Shown here: in pieces, positions 10,137 to 19,490 of the stretch
Layout of the letters: each line of letters starts with the position of its first letter
How positions within the stretch are numbered: position 1 is the stretch's first letter
From: Chitinispirillaceae bacterium
Lineage (GTDB): Bacteria > Fibrobacterota > Chitinivibrionia > Chitinivibrionales > Chitinispirillaceae
Direction: 5' to 3'
Length of the DNA: 64,000 nt
Assembly: GCA_016929595.1 (NCBI GenBank)
Contig: JAFGIN010000193.1
Location: 62,001-126,000, forward strand
Notes under the pieces: generated by a model
What the model was told of the DNA's origin: nothing
Seen by the model: only the letters and a program-made list of their open reading frames with translations
The model's database searches: none
Translations under genes and position numbers: made by a program

Positions 10137-11074
10137 GCTCCTCCCTGAAATTTTTTCATCATGCGCTGCTTTAAAAAGAACTCAGCAATAGCATTGAGTG
10201 TAAAGGAAAAAATGAAGAGTAACACTCCAATAAAAAAGAGAACATTGTAATGTGCATCACCGAATACGACTTCAGCCATTTCTGCACCGATTGCAGCAGA
10301 CATGGTTCTGACAGATTCAAATATGTTGGTAGATGAGAGAGCTGCATTTCCTGTTGCCATGAGGACAATCATCGTCTCCCCAAAAGATCTTCCCAGACCG
10401 AGCAGAAAGGCAGCAAAGATGCCTTGTGTAGCAGCAGGGAGAAGAACATACAATGATGTTTCCCACCGTGTTGCACCAAGTGCAAGGCTCGCTTCAGTCA
10501 TCGTTTTGGGTAAAGTATTCAGTGCTTCTTCGGTAACTGTATATATGATAGGAATCACGGCAAGTGACAATGCGACTCCGCCTGTAAATGCATTAAGCCT
10601 GAACCGGAGATTAAAAACATTTTGAAAAAAGGTTGCAAGCACCATTAATGCAAAAAAACCGATAACAACTGAGGGAAAACCTGCAAGGATCTCGATTACA
10701 GGCTTCACAATCTCCTTTGTCCGCTTTGACGCAAGAGTGGCTGTGTAAAGTGCAGCAAGAACTGCAATTGGAAATGCAATGATAAGAGATATTGCGGTAA
10801 CTTTGATACTTCCAATGATTAACGGCCAGATCCCGAATTGCGGGTGGTTAGATACCGGAATCCAATTGTTTGAAAAAAGTGCAGTCAGAGAAAGCTTGTT
10901 GTCTTCCTCCATAGCATATCCCAGAACAAGCGGAATAGATTCCCTGAAAACAAAAATGAGGATCAGGAATATAAAAACAAGTGAGGTAGTTGCTATTGCC
11001 GCAATTGCTTTCTCTGCTAAAAACTCATTAAGACGAAAGTTGGCTTTTTTGAAAAATTTCATATTAGAATCCAC
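10133..11074 (-). CDS. pstC: Phosphate ABC transporter permease PstC
   Basis: 313 residues, about six membrane helices. The EAA-type loop EEALNTLPKTMTEASLALG lies in the second half, and the long periplasmic loop between helices 1 and 2 (about residues 50-90) is typical of PstC. It is separated from pstS by 121 bases that include a strong hairpin, so pstC-pstA may be transcribed at a lower level than pstS. Confidence 0.94.
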   Translation of the reverse strand: MDSNMKFFKKANFRLNEFLAEKAIAAIATTSLVFIFLILIFVFRESIPLVLGYAMEEDNKLSLTALFSNNWIPVSNHPQFGIWPLIIGSIKVTAISLIIAFPIAVLAALYTATLASKRTKEIVKPVIEILAGFPSVVIGFFALMVLATFFQNVFNLRFRLNAFTGGVALSLAVIPIIYTVTEEALNTLPKTMTEASLALGATRWETSLYVLLPAATQGIFAAFLLGLGRSFGETMIVLMATGNAALSSTNIFESVRTMSAAIGAEMAEVVFGDAHYNVLFFIGVLLFIFSFTLNAIAEFFLKQRMMKKFQGGA

Positions 11075-11145
11075 ATGAAAAAGCTGGCTTATATATCGAT
11101 ATCAACAATAAAACAATTCGTTGAAAACTCTGTAAGCCAAGTGCG

Positions 11146-11189
11146 AAAAAAGGCATAAACGATCAACGGTGATCCTTTATGCCTTTTTT
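11146..11189 (-). terminator. Terminator/attenuator between pstS and pstC
   Basis: AAAAAAGGCATAAA (11146-11159) is perfectly complementary to TTTATGCCTTTTTT (11176-11189), and the intervening 16 bases contain two GATC tetramers that can extend the stem. Read on the minus strand it follows the pstS stop by six bases and ends in a T run. In pst operons such an element typically lets the abundant binding protein be made in excess over the permeases; that role here is inference. Confidence 0.85.
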
Positions 11190-11195
11190 AAAAAA

Positions 11196-12038
11196 TTAGT
11201 TTACAGGAAAGTAACCAACTTTTGTTACAAGTTCCTGACCCTCAGCACTCAAAATCCAGTCAATATATTCCTTCATTGCACCTGTCGGTTTTGCTCTGGA
11301 ATACATATACAGGTAACGGGCAATCGGGTATTGACTATTCTTAATTGATTCAAGTGTCGGGGCATACGCCGGAGATGAATCATCTTTCTTAACATTAACG
11401 ATTTTGATGCCTTCTGCGTAAGCTGCACCTCCATATCCAATACCATTTTTATCTTTAACAATAGCATTGACAACTGCGGCTGTACCTGGAAGACTCTGCA
11501 TTGATGACATGTAGTCTTTGCCACCGAGAACATTATCTCTAAAGTAAACATAGGTTCCGGAACTGTTCTCACGACCATAAACTACAATTGGTGCATCAGG
11601 ACCTCCAAGATCCTTCCAGTTGGATACTTCGCCCAGATAGATCGCCCTGATCTGTGCTATTGAGAGTTCTTTTACGGGATTTGATTGACTGACGTATACG
11701 GTGATACCATCTTTGGCAACCTTTATTTCATTACCGAGAGTGTTGAAACGTTGTTTAAGTTTGTTAAATTCACTCTTTTTCATTTCACGGGATGCATTTG
11801 CAAAATCGGTTGTCCCATTGATAAGCGCAGAGATACCGGTTCCTGAACCACCGCCGGTTACCTGAATCACAACTTCAGGGTGTGACTGCATATATTTTTC
11901 TGCCCAGCGCTGTGCAAGAATGACTAGTGTATCTGATCCTTTGATAGTGATCGTTTTTTTAGCTGCTGCAACAAAAAGCAGTGATCCGGCGAATGCCAAT
12001 CCTATTACTGATGCTGTTTTCATATATTTTTTCAACAT
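11196..12038 (-). CDS. pstS: Periplasmic phosphate-binding protein PstS
   Basis: 280 residues with an N-terminal signal peptide (hydrophobic stretch at about 10-25 ending at AAA). The mature part opens with TIKGSDTLVILAQRWAE and contains GGGSGTGISALINGTTDFANASR, the Ser/Thr/Gly-rich phosphate-binding elements of the PstS/SphX type. It delivers phosphate to PstC/PstA. The site AAAGGAGTTTG lies before the ATG. It is the second gene of the cluster, 30 bases after the porin gene. Confidence 0.93.
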   Translation of the reverse strand: MLKKYMKTASVIGLAFAGSLLFVAAAKKTITIKGSDTLVILAQRWAEKYMQSHPEVVIQVTGGGSGTGISALINGTTDFANASREMKKSEFNKLKQRFNTLGNEIKVAKDGITVYVSQSNPVKELSIAQIRAIYLGEVSNWKDLGGPDAPIVVYGRENSSGTYVYFRDNVLGGKDYMSSMQSLPGTAAVVNAIVKDKNGIGYGGAAYAEGIKIVNVKKDDSSPAYAPTLESIKNSQYPIARYLYMYSRAKPTGAMKEYIDWILSAEGQELVTKVGYFPVN

Positions 12039-12068
12039 TCAAACTCCTTTGTTGTTTGTTTCTGTGAT

Positions 12069-13436
12069 TTAGAACTTGTACTGTAATCGTAAAGTAAATA
12101 CATTGTCTTTCAGGTCACGGGAAAAGTTTTTATACGGATCCTTGTTTGTCAAATTGAAGGATTTCTCATTTCTGGGTATATCGTAATAGAACATAAACTT
12201 TAAATTTGCATCCCAATTATAGACAAGACCAACGCCGGCAGTTTTAAATGCAATATCTGCTATGCCGGTACCACTTCCGCTAACGCCAATATCATGTTTT
12301 TCAACATCGACGTTTGGATCGTAATAGTCTGCCTTGATAACAGATTGTACTTTTGTACCCCAGCACTGTACCCAATACAGATATGCACCTGAAAAATTTC
12401 TGGAGTAAACAGCACCATGTGGTGCACCACCAGATGATGGCTGATAAAATGAAGAACTGGATGAAGTTCCTGGCTGAACTCCCCATAGATACTCTCCACG
12501 GAGAGTGAGACCACCAATGACTGGAATGTCAAGATAATACTGAAGGTCAAGACCAAAGTACTGACGGTTGAACTCTTTCCCTTTCTGACCTGTCATTCTT
12601 TTGAAAACTTCGCCATACATTTCATAGGCTGCTCCTTTTGTGATACCTGTAGCATTGGTATCAGTATTAGTAACCTTGCCAAGATATGTGGAAAAACCTC
12701 CATCGATTCCCATACCTGCATTGCGAAGTGGAATTTCAAACCCTGCACGTCCTATGAAATCTTTGCTGTCATCATTGTCAAGTTGAAGGGTTGTTACACC
12801 GTTGAAAATACCTGCTTTCAGGTTGAAAAAGCTTGCGATACCCTGGTCTGCAGAAAATGCTAATTTCGCTCCGATTTCTCTTTCTTTTGGAAAAAGCGTC
12901 TGATACACTCTTGAACGTTCCGGTGATTCACGCATGCTTGAAGAATAGGATATTTCATAACCGAACGGACGATCAAAAATACCCATAGTCGCTGTAAAAT
13001 TTTTCAACCAGGGTTCTTTAAAACTGAGGTATGCATCTTTTATCTCAAACCCGCCACTTGATGCGTCAAATTGAAGTACGTACTGGCTCAATCCATTGTT
13101 ATAATTGAATTTGATGCGACCTCTGCGCACAAAAAAACGATTGTCTGTACCCTTGTCAAATTTAGCTCCGGCCTTACTGGTCGATACTCCAAGTGTTTCT
13201 GCATGGGCCCATTGAGCCTGCAGGTAACCGCTTACTTTTAATCTGGCAAGCTTTGAAACAGTTGCTTTAGTTTCAAGATAACTTTCTTCAAGACCATTAA
13301 CTTTACCTTCAAGTTCTGCTATCTTCTCAGAACTGCTATTATTGTTCGATTCATTTTGAACTGCTGCATTATCACTTTCCTGTCCAAATATAACAGCAAA
13401 AAAAACTGGTAGTGCAATCATCAGTTTTCTTAACAT
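12069..13436 (-). CDS. OprP/OprO-type phosphate-selective porin
   Basis: 455 residues: signal peptide (about 1-18), a short coiled-coil segment near residues 35-65 (ELEGKVNGLEESYLETKATV), then a beta-barrel that begins with LKVSGYLQAQW and ends in LRLQYKF with the terminal Phe used for outer-membrane insertion. This is the layout of the phosphate-selective porin O/P family. Being first in the pst cluster, it probably admits phosphate or polyphosphate across the outer membrane. The N-terminal coiled coil could trimerise or bind peptidoglycan. A Pho-box-like operator was sought upstream but not found with confidence. Confidence 0.9.
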   Translation of the reverse strand: MLRKLMIALPVFFAVIFGQESDNAAVQNESNNNSSSEKIAELEGKVNGLEESYLETKATVSKLARLKVSGYLQAQWAHAETLGVSTSKAGAKFDKGTDNRFFVRRGRIKFNYNNGLSQYVLQFDASSGGFEIKDAYLSFKEPWLKNFTATMGIFDRPFGYEISYSSSMRESPERSRVYQTLFPKEREIGAKLAFSADQGIASFFNLKAGIFNGVTTLQLDNDDSKDFIGRAGFEIPLRNAGMGIDGGFSTYLGKVTNTDTNATGITKGAAYEMYGEVFKRMTGQKGKEFNRQYFGLDLQYYLDIPVIGGLTLRGEYLWGVQPGTSSSSSFYQPSSGGAPHGAVYSRNFSGAYLYWVQCWGTKVQSVIKADYYDPNVDVEKHDIGVSGSGTGIADIAFKTAGVGLVYNWDANLKFMFYYDIPRNEKSFNLTNKDPYKNFSRDLKDNVFTLRLQYKF

Positions 13437-14028
13437 TAGAAACTTCCTTTCATTCTGATTTTCATTGTAAAGATGCCCGTCTGTTATTGTTTTTAAATTT
13501 CCCGTCCCTCATAAGCACATAAGATAACCCCCGATTGTTAGGAATGTGTTTGGAGAATGTTCTAAAAAAGTTAGTAAATCATTTCTTTTTTCAAAGAGCT
13601 GCATTACATGTAAAATATCGCCGGGAATTGTGAGTCTGAGGTTAGGTGATTACTAGAAGTTTATTAGTTGAGTATGATGCTATGCTGTTGTTTTGTTTGG
13701 AGAAAGGAGAAAGGAGAAAGGAGAAAGGAGAAAGGAGAAAGGAGAAAGGAGAAAGGAGAAAGGAGAAAGGAGAAAGGAGAATGGAGAATGGAGAATGGAG
13801 AATGGAGAATGGTGAATGGTGAATGGTGAATGGTGAATGGTGAATGGTGAATGGTGAATGGTGAATGGTGCGCGCGTGAAACGCTGATATTTCTAATACT
13901 GAGTACTATTTGAATGATAGTGCGGATAAATTTGTGTAAACACTTTTAATAACAGGCGTTTTTTTTCTCTTTTTACTTACTCCTCACCTCTCTATACTGT
14001 TTTCCGTTTGCATCAGAGTGATAAAAGC
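13437..14028. other. Intergenic region upstream of the pst cluster, with satellite
   Basis: No gene is visible. From 13437 to about 13690 the sequence should hold the promoter of the porin-pst cluster on the minus strand. The heptanucleotide satellite at 13699-13870 follows, and the last 160 bases precede the 3' end of the radical SAM gene. No typical terminator for that gene was recognised. Confidence 0.6.
13699..13870. repeat. 24-copy heptanucleotide satellite in three homogeneous blocks
   Basis: The array has a strict 7-base period. It consists of 11 GGAGAAA units (13699-13775), then 5 GGAGAAT units (13776-13810), then 8 GGTGAAT units (13811-13866), ending in a partial GGTG. Neighbouring blocks differ by one base, and no unit inside a block deviates, so variants have spread by local slippage or unequal exchange. 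The first two blocks are pure purine on the plus strand apart from the T of the second unit. It lies between a radical SAM gene and the pst promoter region and is not within a recognisable reading frame. Confidence 0.97.
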
Positions 14029-15837
14029 TTAGAAATAATACCAGATCGATTCATAATCATCCGGATTATCACCATCATTGTGCAATCGAAGGAGGTAATT
14101 GTAAATAGGGACATCCGTATACAGGTAAGCATCTTCATGAGAATGACGTGATTCCCAGGGGAAAAACCGGTATACGCGCGAACCATCCGGATTGATCATA
14201 ATTGGTTCATGATCCTGCCATGCACGCAGATGGGATTTTCCTAACCGGGGAACATTGAACACCGGCTCATCAGTTCGTACAAGACCGGGAAGAAGGCGGG
14301 CTTCCTCTTTTCGCTCCTGCTCAATTCGAGCTATCGGTACACGAAAATCAATAGTTTCCTCCTTACCCTTGGTGTTGAAAGAGTAATAGGGATCAAGTCC
14401 GCTTAGCTTACAGATTTTCCTGAGATATGATGTCTCAAAACGGTGGCTGTTGTAATAAGTGAAAACCTGCTGGTTATAAATGTTGATTCCAACCCGTTTA
14501 ATCCGTTGTACCGCATTTAGAACATCCGGGGTAATTTCAAGCGGATGCTCGCAATGAGTCATGATTGCAATCTCTTTGCTCCCCCAGCGATGATGTTTTT
14601 CAAAAATTGAGAGAAGTTCATTGTTGAATCTGAAGGGGATTGTCACTAGTGTACGTGTTCCAATACGAATTCTATCGATATGAGAAATTGAGGCTAATGA
14701 GGAGATGATCCAATCCAAATATTTGTTATCCAGTGTTAATGGATCTCCACCGGTGACAATAACTTCATTAATCAGTTCATTTTCACTTATCCAGGTAATA
14801 GCGTTCTTGATTTTTTCTCTTGAAATAACAGCGTCATTGATTCCGGTAATCTCCCAGTTTCTCTGACAGTAAACACAAATTTGCGGACAGGAGTCAAATG
14901 GTTTCAGGATGACAATCTGAGGGTATCGCCGGGTTATTCCTGCAATTGGACTGCAGCTTTGTTCATCCATGTAATCATGACTTTCGCCCTTGAGACGGCT
15001 TGTATGAATCTGATTGCAATAATCTGTAGATGGGATGACCTGTGCCCTGACAGTGCGATCGTGTTTTGTTCTGCCTGATTTATTAAACAGTGAAAGGTAG
15101 TATGGGGTGATCTGTACAGGTATTCTGTATTCCTTTGCTTTGTCAAGTCCTGCTGCTTCATCCGGCTCTAATTTGACAAATTGCTCAATAGTTGTTCTGT
15201 CTGTAATGAGATTTCTGATCTGCCATCGGTAGTCTGTCCACATCTGTTCTGTTGCGCCGGATGCTCTAAGAAACGCGGCTTTTATTTCCTCTTGGTTACT
15301 GATAATATCCGGATCTGTTCCTTTTTTGAACTGAGAAGATGCATCGGCTAGAAGCGATGCGTATTTATCAATGCGATCTGAGCGTATCTCAGATGTTGAA
15401 ATTCTCTCCGGGGAATACTTGAACATATAATTGCCAGTAGTGAGATTGATTCCCTGGAGCAGACGAATAAACTCACAGTAAAATCCCTTACCTGTTGTGG
15501 CAATAACCTCTTCATTTCCCTGTGCACTCTGCATGAGGGTTTCAAGGGCACTGAATTGTGTAAGTCTTTCATTCTCTGTTCGAAGCACGTTCTTGAGTAC
15601 ACGAATGCACTCTTTTGCACAATCACGATCTATGATGTGAGCATCTGTTCTGGATTCATCCGAGAAAATGTTATAGTATCTGCGTTCATAACTATCAATA
15701 TATGCAAATATTTTGTTGCGTGTCTCGATAACATCGGCTGATTCTCTCAGAAGTTGATAAAAAATTGAATCTGAATTCCATAGCTCGTTAAGTAATTGTG
15801 GTAAAGTGAGTTGCAATAAGGCTGAAAAACTGGTCAT
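14029..15837 (-). CDS. KamA-family radical SAM protein with long N-terminal extension
   Basis: I start this at ATG 15837 (602 residues), which follows AAAGG by a good distance; a TTG twelve codons upstream has no such site. The radical SAM cysteines are C-P-Q-I-C-V-Y-C (CxxxCxxC) at about residues 317-324, and the downstream GGDPL motif binds S-adenosylmethionine. The core resembles lysine 2,3-aminomutase, which shifts an amino group using SAM and PLP. A late segment, NVPRLGKSHLRAW, contains a Lys in the region where the family binds PLP, so PLP use is plausible. The protein is about 190 residues longer than lysine aminomutase, mainly at the N-terminus, where I recognise no domain. Substrate unknown; it has no operon partner. 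Confidence 0.82.
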   Translation of the reverse strand: MTSFSALLQLTLPQLLNELWNSDSIFYQLLRESADVIETRNKIFAYIDSYERRYYNIFSDESRTDAHIIDRDCAKECIRVLKNVLRTENERLTQFSALETLMQSAQGNEEVIATTGKGFYCEFIRLLQGINLTTGNYMFKYSPERISTSEIRSDRIDKYASLLADASSQFKKGTDPDIISNQEEIKAAFLRASGATEQMWTDYRWQIRNLITDRTTIEQFVKLEPDEAAGLDKAKEYRIPVQITPYYLSLFNKSGRTKHDRTVRAQVIPSTDYCNQIHTSRLKGESHDYMDEQSCSPIAGITRRYPQIVILKPFDSCPQICVYCQRNWEITGINDAVISREKIKNAITWISENELINEVIVTGGDPLTLDNKYLDWIISSLASISHIDRIRIGTRTLVTIPFRFNNELLSIFEKHHRWGSKEIAIMTHCEHPLEITPDVLNAVQRIKRVGINIYNQQVFTYYNSHRFETSYLRKICKLSGLDPYYSFNTKGKEETIDFRVPIARIEQERKEEARLLPGLVRTDEPVFNVPRLGKSHLRAWQDHEPIMINPDGSRVYRFFPWESRHSHEDAYLYTDVPIYNYLLRLHNDGDNPDDYESIWYYF

Positions 15838-16088
15838 CTGGCACCTTTGTGAAAAAAATGAAAAAAGATTCAACCTGATTTCCGGATCAGGTTTCTACTG
15901 TTAATAAAGATGTTATGGTAACCACAAGAAGTGGAGCTGTCAGAACAATCTGACCACAAAACCTGGATAATTAATAAAATCCAGGGATAAATCAGGAGCT
16001 GATAAATTTAATATAAACAATTATCATTCGATTTGAAATGATTTTTTCTTTCTACAATTTGATGCTGACGATTACTTTAAGATGAGAT
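15838..16088. other. Intergenic region
   Basis: About 250 AT-rich bases between the start of the radical SAM gene and the end of the fibro-slime reading frame. It should hold the radical SAM promoter. I see no gene or clear hairpin. Confidence 0.5.
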
Positions 16089-16292
16089 CTATTTAATTGC
16101 GACCCCGATTTTTCTCTGGTGGAGTACCGATTGGCCGGTTTTCAGATCAGTCGCTTTTGCCAAAAGAAGATAGGTACCGTTTCCAACCCGTCTCTTATTC
16201 TTATTGGTGCCATCCCAGGAGCATTTAATCATACCATTACTTTCCTGTAAATTCCTGAATAGCAGATTTCCAAGGCAGTCGTAAATTATAAT
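16089..16292 (-). pseudogene. FlgD-like C-terminal domain severed from the fibro-slime protein by TAA
   Basis: Directly beyond the TAA at 16293-16295 the same frame stays open for 67 codons to a TAG at 16089-16091. It reads as a FlgD-type Ig-like tail: I-I-Y-D-x-L-G-N-L, then W-D-G-T-N, then V-G-N-G-T-Y-L. The segment just before the stop (SAVKIRT) is the start of the first strand of the same domain, so the stop falls inside it. One base (for example AAA to TAA) explains the interruption. Such tails terminate many exported Fibrobacter and Bacteroidetes-type surface proteins. It is a recent nonsense mutation, a read-through site or a sequencing error. Confidence 0.85.
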
Positions 16293-19200
16293 TTAAGTCC
16301 GGATTTTTACGGCAGATTTTGTTTGCGTTTCAGGGTCGGCCGTTATGATAAATCGTTCTTTTGCAGGATTGAATGGTGATGGACCGGATATTACATTAAG
16401 GTTAAGAGAGACCGGCCTTGTTTTTAATAGTGCCCGTCGGTTGTTATAATCAGTCTGGACATTTCCATATTTATCTGAGACCTTGCCGGAAGGAGTGATA
16501 AAGACAGAATCATTCTCTTGAGGATAGCCGTCTCCTTCTATATTGTAAACTTCGAAATAATACTTCACATCGTTATGTCCGGAGCCTTTTACAAATAGCG
16601 TATATGGGTTATATACACCCTGAGGAGATTTAAATGTAAATGGCTGATCGGTGTAGTTTTCCGTAATCTCCTCTGAAAAGATAACCACCAGCGTGTCCGG
16701 AGAGATATCTCTGGAAGCGGACTGCGCGTTCTCAGAAAAATATGCATCAAGAATAACCGGCGCAGCGCTGTCACTCACTGAATGTGTTGCGGTATAATCG
16801 GGAAAATCACTGAGTGTCACTGCAATAATCATTGTACCTGAAGTAAATCCATCGACAGATTCCTGGAATATATCACGGATATCGAATGTAAGTACAGATC
16901 GAGCCGATGCATGAGCGATTCTGCTCTCACTGATCGATAATGAGGTCAGAGACCTGAATGATATTATACCTTTCACACTATGAATGGTAATATCTTTATC
17001 AAAGAATACCGTAACTTCATCGAGAATTCCGTCTGAATTCACGTCCCTGTAAAAAGCTTTATTGATTTCAGGTGGTTTTTTTCTTATGGTAAGTGCCACA
17101 GGACGGTTTTCCGGATGCGGATGGTTGCCATAGCAATCCTGAACAGGGCTATCGGAACATAATCGTAAACTGTCGCCCTCGGCAATTGTAACGCCATCAA
17201 GTGCCTTTGTAAAGACCCGAAACGAGCTGCCGATAGAAATAATGTCAATTACAGTCAATGTACATAAAAGAGCCGGTTTTATTAAGAGTAATGACTTTCC
17301 CAGACAGGTGGTATCGATTATGTTTTCTGAGAATTGCAGAATGAAAGTGTCAGGGCCCGCAACTGTACGTTCGGAAAATGAAGCCGACGCAATAAGTGGA
17401 CCGATACTATCTGCGATTCTGAATGAAATTATCGATAATGGATTTGAGAATGAGGTGTCCAGTGCGTAACAGACCCCGAGATTGTCTGTGCCGCCGTAAG
17501 TGGTCGCTTCAGGGCGGAATGTTTCAGTTGCTTTAACTGTAAGGCGATTTTTATCTTCATTATAAGAGATAATGCTGCTTCCGGTAAAGACTTTTCTGTC
17601 CGTAAGTGATGGCCATGCAATTATGATTGAATCCGGCAGCTTTTTCAACGTATCTTTGAAATAGATTTCTGCACGGTCAGCTCTGCCGTAGCCATTGTCG
17701 GCAAAGAGTGCAGCGGAAATTACGGAATTTATTATTTGTACCGGCTTTTGTGATTGTGTGACAATGAATATCAGTTTGTTTGACTGATCAGGATTTTTTG
17801 AAGAGTAATACGTAATTGTGTAAACACCTGGTTCAAGCCCGGAGATGTTTTCTTCACTTATTATTATCTGTGAATAATCCGGAGAGATAGTCACCCCATT
17901 CCAGTGTGTTCCGGCATCAAGTTTTTGAGCGGTATCAAATGATGGGCCCTTGATGTAAAAGTTAACAATTGCTTTAACTGTGTCAATTACTTCGCCGGAT
18001 ACATCACAGGAGAGAGAACCCTGAGTCACTTTTTCGTACAGGTCATATTGAACACCACCTGCAGGATAATCTGATTTTGTATAAAAAAGGTTACTGCTGG
18101 TGCGAAGATTGATCGATGTCACCATTTTAAAATTTGAGCCGCAGCAGTGACGTTCTGCAAAAAACAGTTTGAAACTATACGATTTACCCTGAGTAAGTCC
18201 CAGTGTATCCAGGTCAACAGACCGTTCGATTGGTCCATGAATACCGCCGATATCGACTACCAGCTGGCTGTCGATAAATACCCACACATCATCATCACCC
18301 CGGAAATAAAACGTCTGACCTTTACGGTATTCAAATTCACATCCCAGCTCCATTACAAAGTGAAAATTGTGTTCATACCCCTGGTTTCCGTCAGCCCAGT
18401 TTGGATTGGCAACAGAACCTGCGTCGTCGAGATGTTTAAAGTCGTCAATGGGAAAAAATGAGCTGGTCTGATATTCATGCAGGCCGTCATCGTTTTTATG
18501 GAGTACTATATTGCAGCATCGTTCATTTGTATATCCTCCCGTAAATTTTTCTGTAGTAAACCATTCACTGAGAGCCTTAACGGTAGAGTCTGAGGGATCA
18601 TGGACCGGTTTGCCGTTGCTGCCCAGTTTCGTTTTTACAATTCCCGGAACAAAATTGGTTACTGTCCCTCCAAAATCGATATGATTTCCAATATCCCAAA
18701 CTTTTGCGGCCAGGGTAATTGGCGGGCAGTCGGCGACTCTCCCTGGAAATGTTTCAGATAGCACCGGTGGTCCTTCAGGGTAGGGCATTGGCAGGAGCCA
18801 GAGAGTGTCGGTTTTATCGAATAATCCGGAAAAGTCGATGTACGTTGTGTCATTGAGACCCATCGCGCCGTATCCGATACTGTCTGATGTATTGAAAAAA
18901 TAAAGTATCGGAGTAGTAGTTGTATCAAGGTGAACGTAACTGAACCAGCCACAAAGATTGGGGACGCCCCGCATTTTAATGGATATATTTTCTGTGCCTT
19001 TGAGTACTACACGGGGGGCTCCGAGATCCCAGGGACTGAAAAACCTTACGACTTTGCCAGGTGGGGGGACAGATACAATTCTGGGTGGTTTTTTTAAGTC
19101 GTCAACGTAGATCCAGAGCTCACTGGCATTGGAATGTTCCGTGAGAATCTCCTTGAAATTCATCTGTTGTGAACCATCAGGATATTTGGCGCTGCTGTCA

Positions 19201-19490
19201 TACTGAACATACTTTGTCGTTTCATAGCTGACAAGATTAAACCGGTCGTTGGTGCTGCTGTCTACTTCATTGAAAGTGTAGGTAAACCAATCGCCAGCCT
19301 CACGGGACATTGGAACTCCCGGGTACCAGTAAGGGTTGTACTGAACATAAAGCCCAAATGCAAGACGGGCACTATCTGAGGCCCACGGATGAAGAACATG
19401 AATGGTAAGTTCGGCCCTGGGAATCAGATGCATTACAGCTACGAATAGTGCAGCGAAAAAAACTTTTTGAAAACGAAAAACAGGATCCAT
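16293..19490 (-). CDS. Exported fibro-slime (PA14-like) domain protein, C-terminally truncated
   Basis: 1065 residues as read, 1133 positions if the stop is ignored. An N-terminal signal-like hydrophobic segment (about 8-25) is followed by a module rich in aromatic residues, possibly carbohydrate binding. The fibro-slime domain lies at about 300-470 and shows Y-F-R-G-D-D-D-V-W-V-F-I, then D-I-G-G-I-H-G, then F-F-A-E-R-H. This PA14-related domain was named from Fibrobacter and slime moulds and probably binds glycans. The rest is a series of beta-rich Ig-like or bacterial-repeat modules containing DVNSDGILDEV, a type I dockerin/EF-hand-like acidic loop. No Shine-Dalgarno is obvious. Likely cell-surface or secreted; loss of the C-terminal tail (see the adjoining entry) could prevent its export or anchoring. 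Confidence 0.82.
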   Translation of the reverse strand: MDPVFRFQKVFFAALFVAVMHLIPRAELTIHVLHPWASDSARLAFGLYVQYNPYWYPGVPMSREAGDWFTYTFNEVDSSTNDRFNLVSYETTKYVQYDSSAKYPDGSQQMNFKEILTEHSNASELWIYVDDLKKPPRIVSVPPPGKVVRFFSPWDLGAPRVVLKGTENISIKMRGVPNLCGWFSYVHLDTTTTPILYFFNTSDSIGYGAMGLNDTTYIDFSGLFDKTDTLWLLPMPYPEGPPVLSETFPGRVADCPPITLAAKVWDIGNHIDFGGTVTNFVPGIVKTKLGSNGKPVHDPSDSTVKALSEWFTTEKFTGGYTNERCCNIVLHKNDDGLHEYQTSSFFPIDDFKHLDDAGSVANPNWADGNQGYEHNFHFVMELGCEFEYRKGQTFYFRGDDDVWVFIDSQLVVDIGGIHGPIERSVDLDTLGLTQGKSYSFKLFFAERHCCGSNFKMVTSINLRTSSNLFYTKSDYPAGGVQYDLYEKVTQGSLSCDVSGEVIDTVKAIVNFYIKGPSFDTAQKLDAGTHWNGVTISPDYSQIIISEENISGLEPGVYTITYYSSKNPDQSNKLIFIVTQSQKPVQIINSVISAALFADNGYGRADRAEIYFKDTLKKLPDSIIIAWPSLTDRKVFTGSSIISYNEDKNRLTVKATETFRPEATTYGGTDNLGVCYALDTSFSNPLSIISFRIADSIGPLIASASFSERTVAGPDTFILQFSENIIDTTCLGKSLLLIKPALLCTLTVIDIISIGSSFRVFTKALDGVTIAEGDSLRLCSDSPVQDCYGNHPHPENRPVALTIRKKPPEINKAFYRDVNSDGILDEVTVFFDKDITIHSVKGIISFRSLTSLSISESRIAHASARSVLTFDIRDIFQESVDGFTSGTMIIAVTLSDFPDYTATHSVSDSAAPVILDAYFSENAQSASRDISPDTLVVIFSEEITENYTDQPFTFKSPQGVYNPYTLFVKGSGHNDVKYYFEVYNIEGDGYPQENDSVFITPSGKVSDKYGNVQTDYNNRRALLKTRPVSLNLNVISGPSPFNPAKERFIITADPETQTKSAVKIRT

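Noticed and set aside
13437-13690. Pho box upstream of the porin gene
   Set aside because: I could not find two convincing 11-base direct repeats, so no operator is claimed.
13699-13870. CRISPR-like array
   Set aside because: The units are 7 bases long with no spacers and no cas genes; it is a microsatellite.
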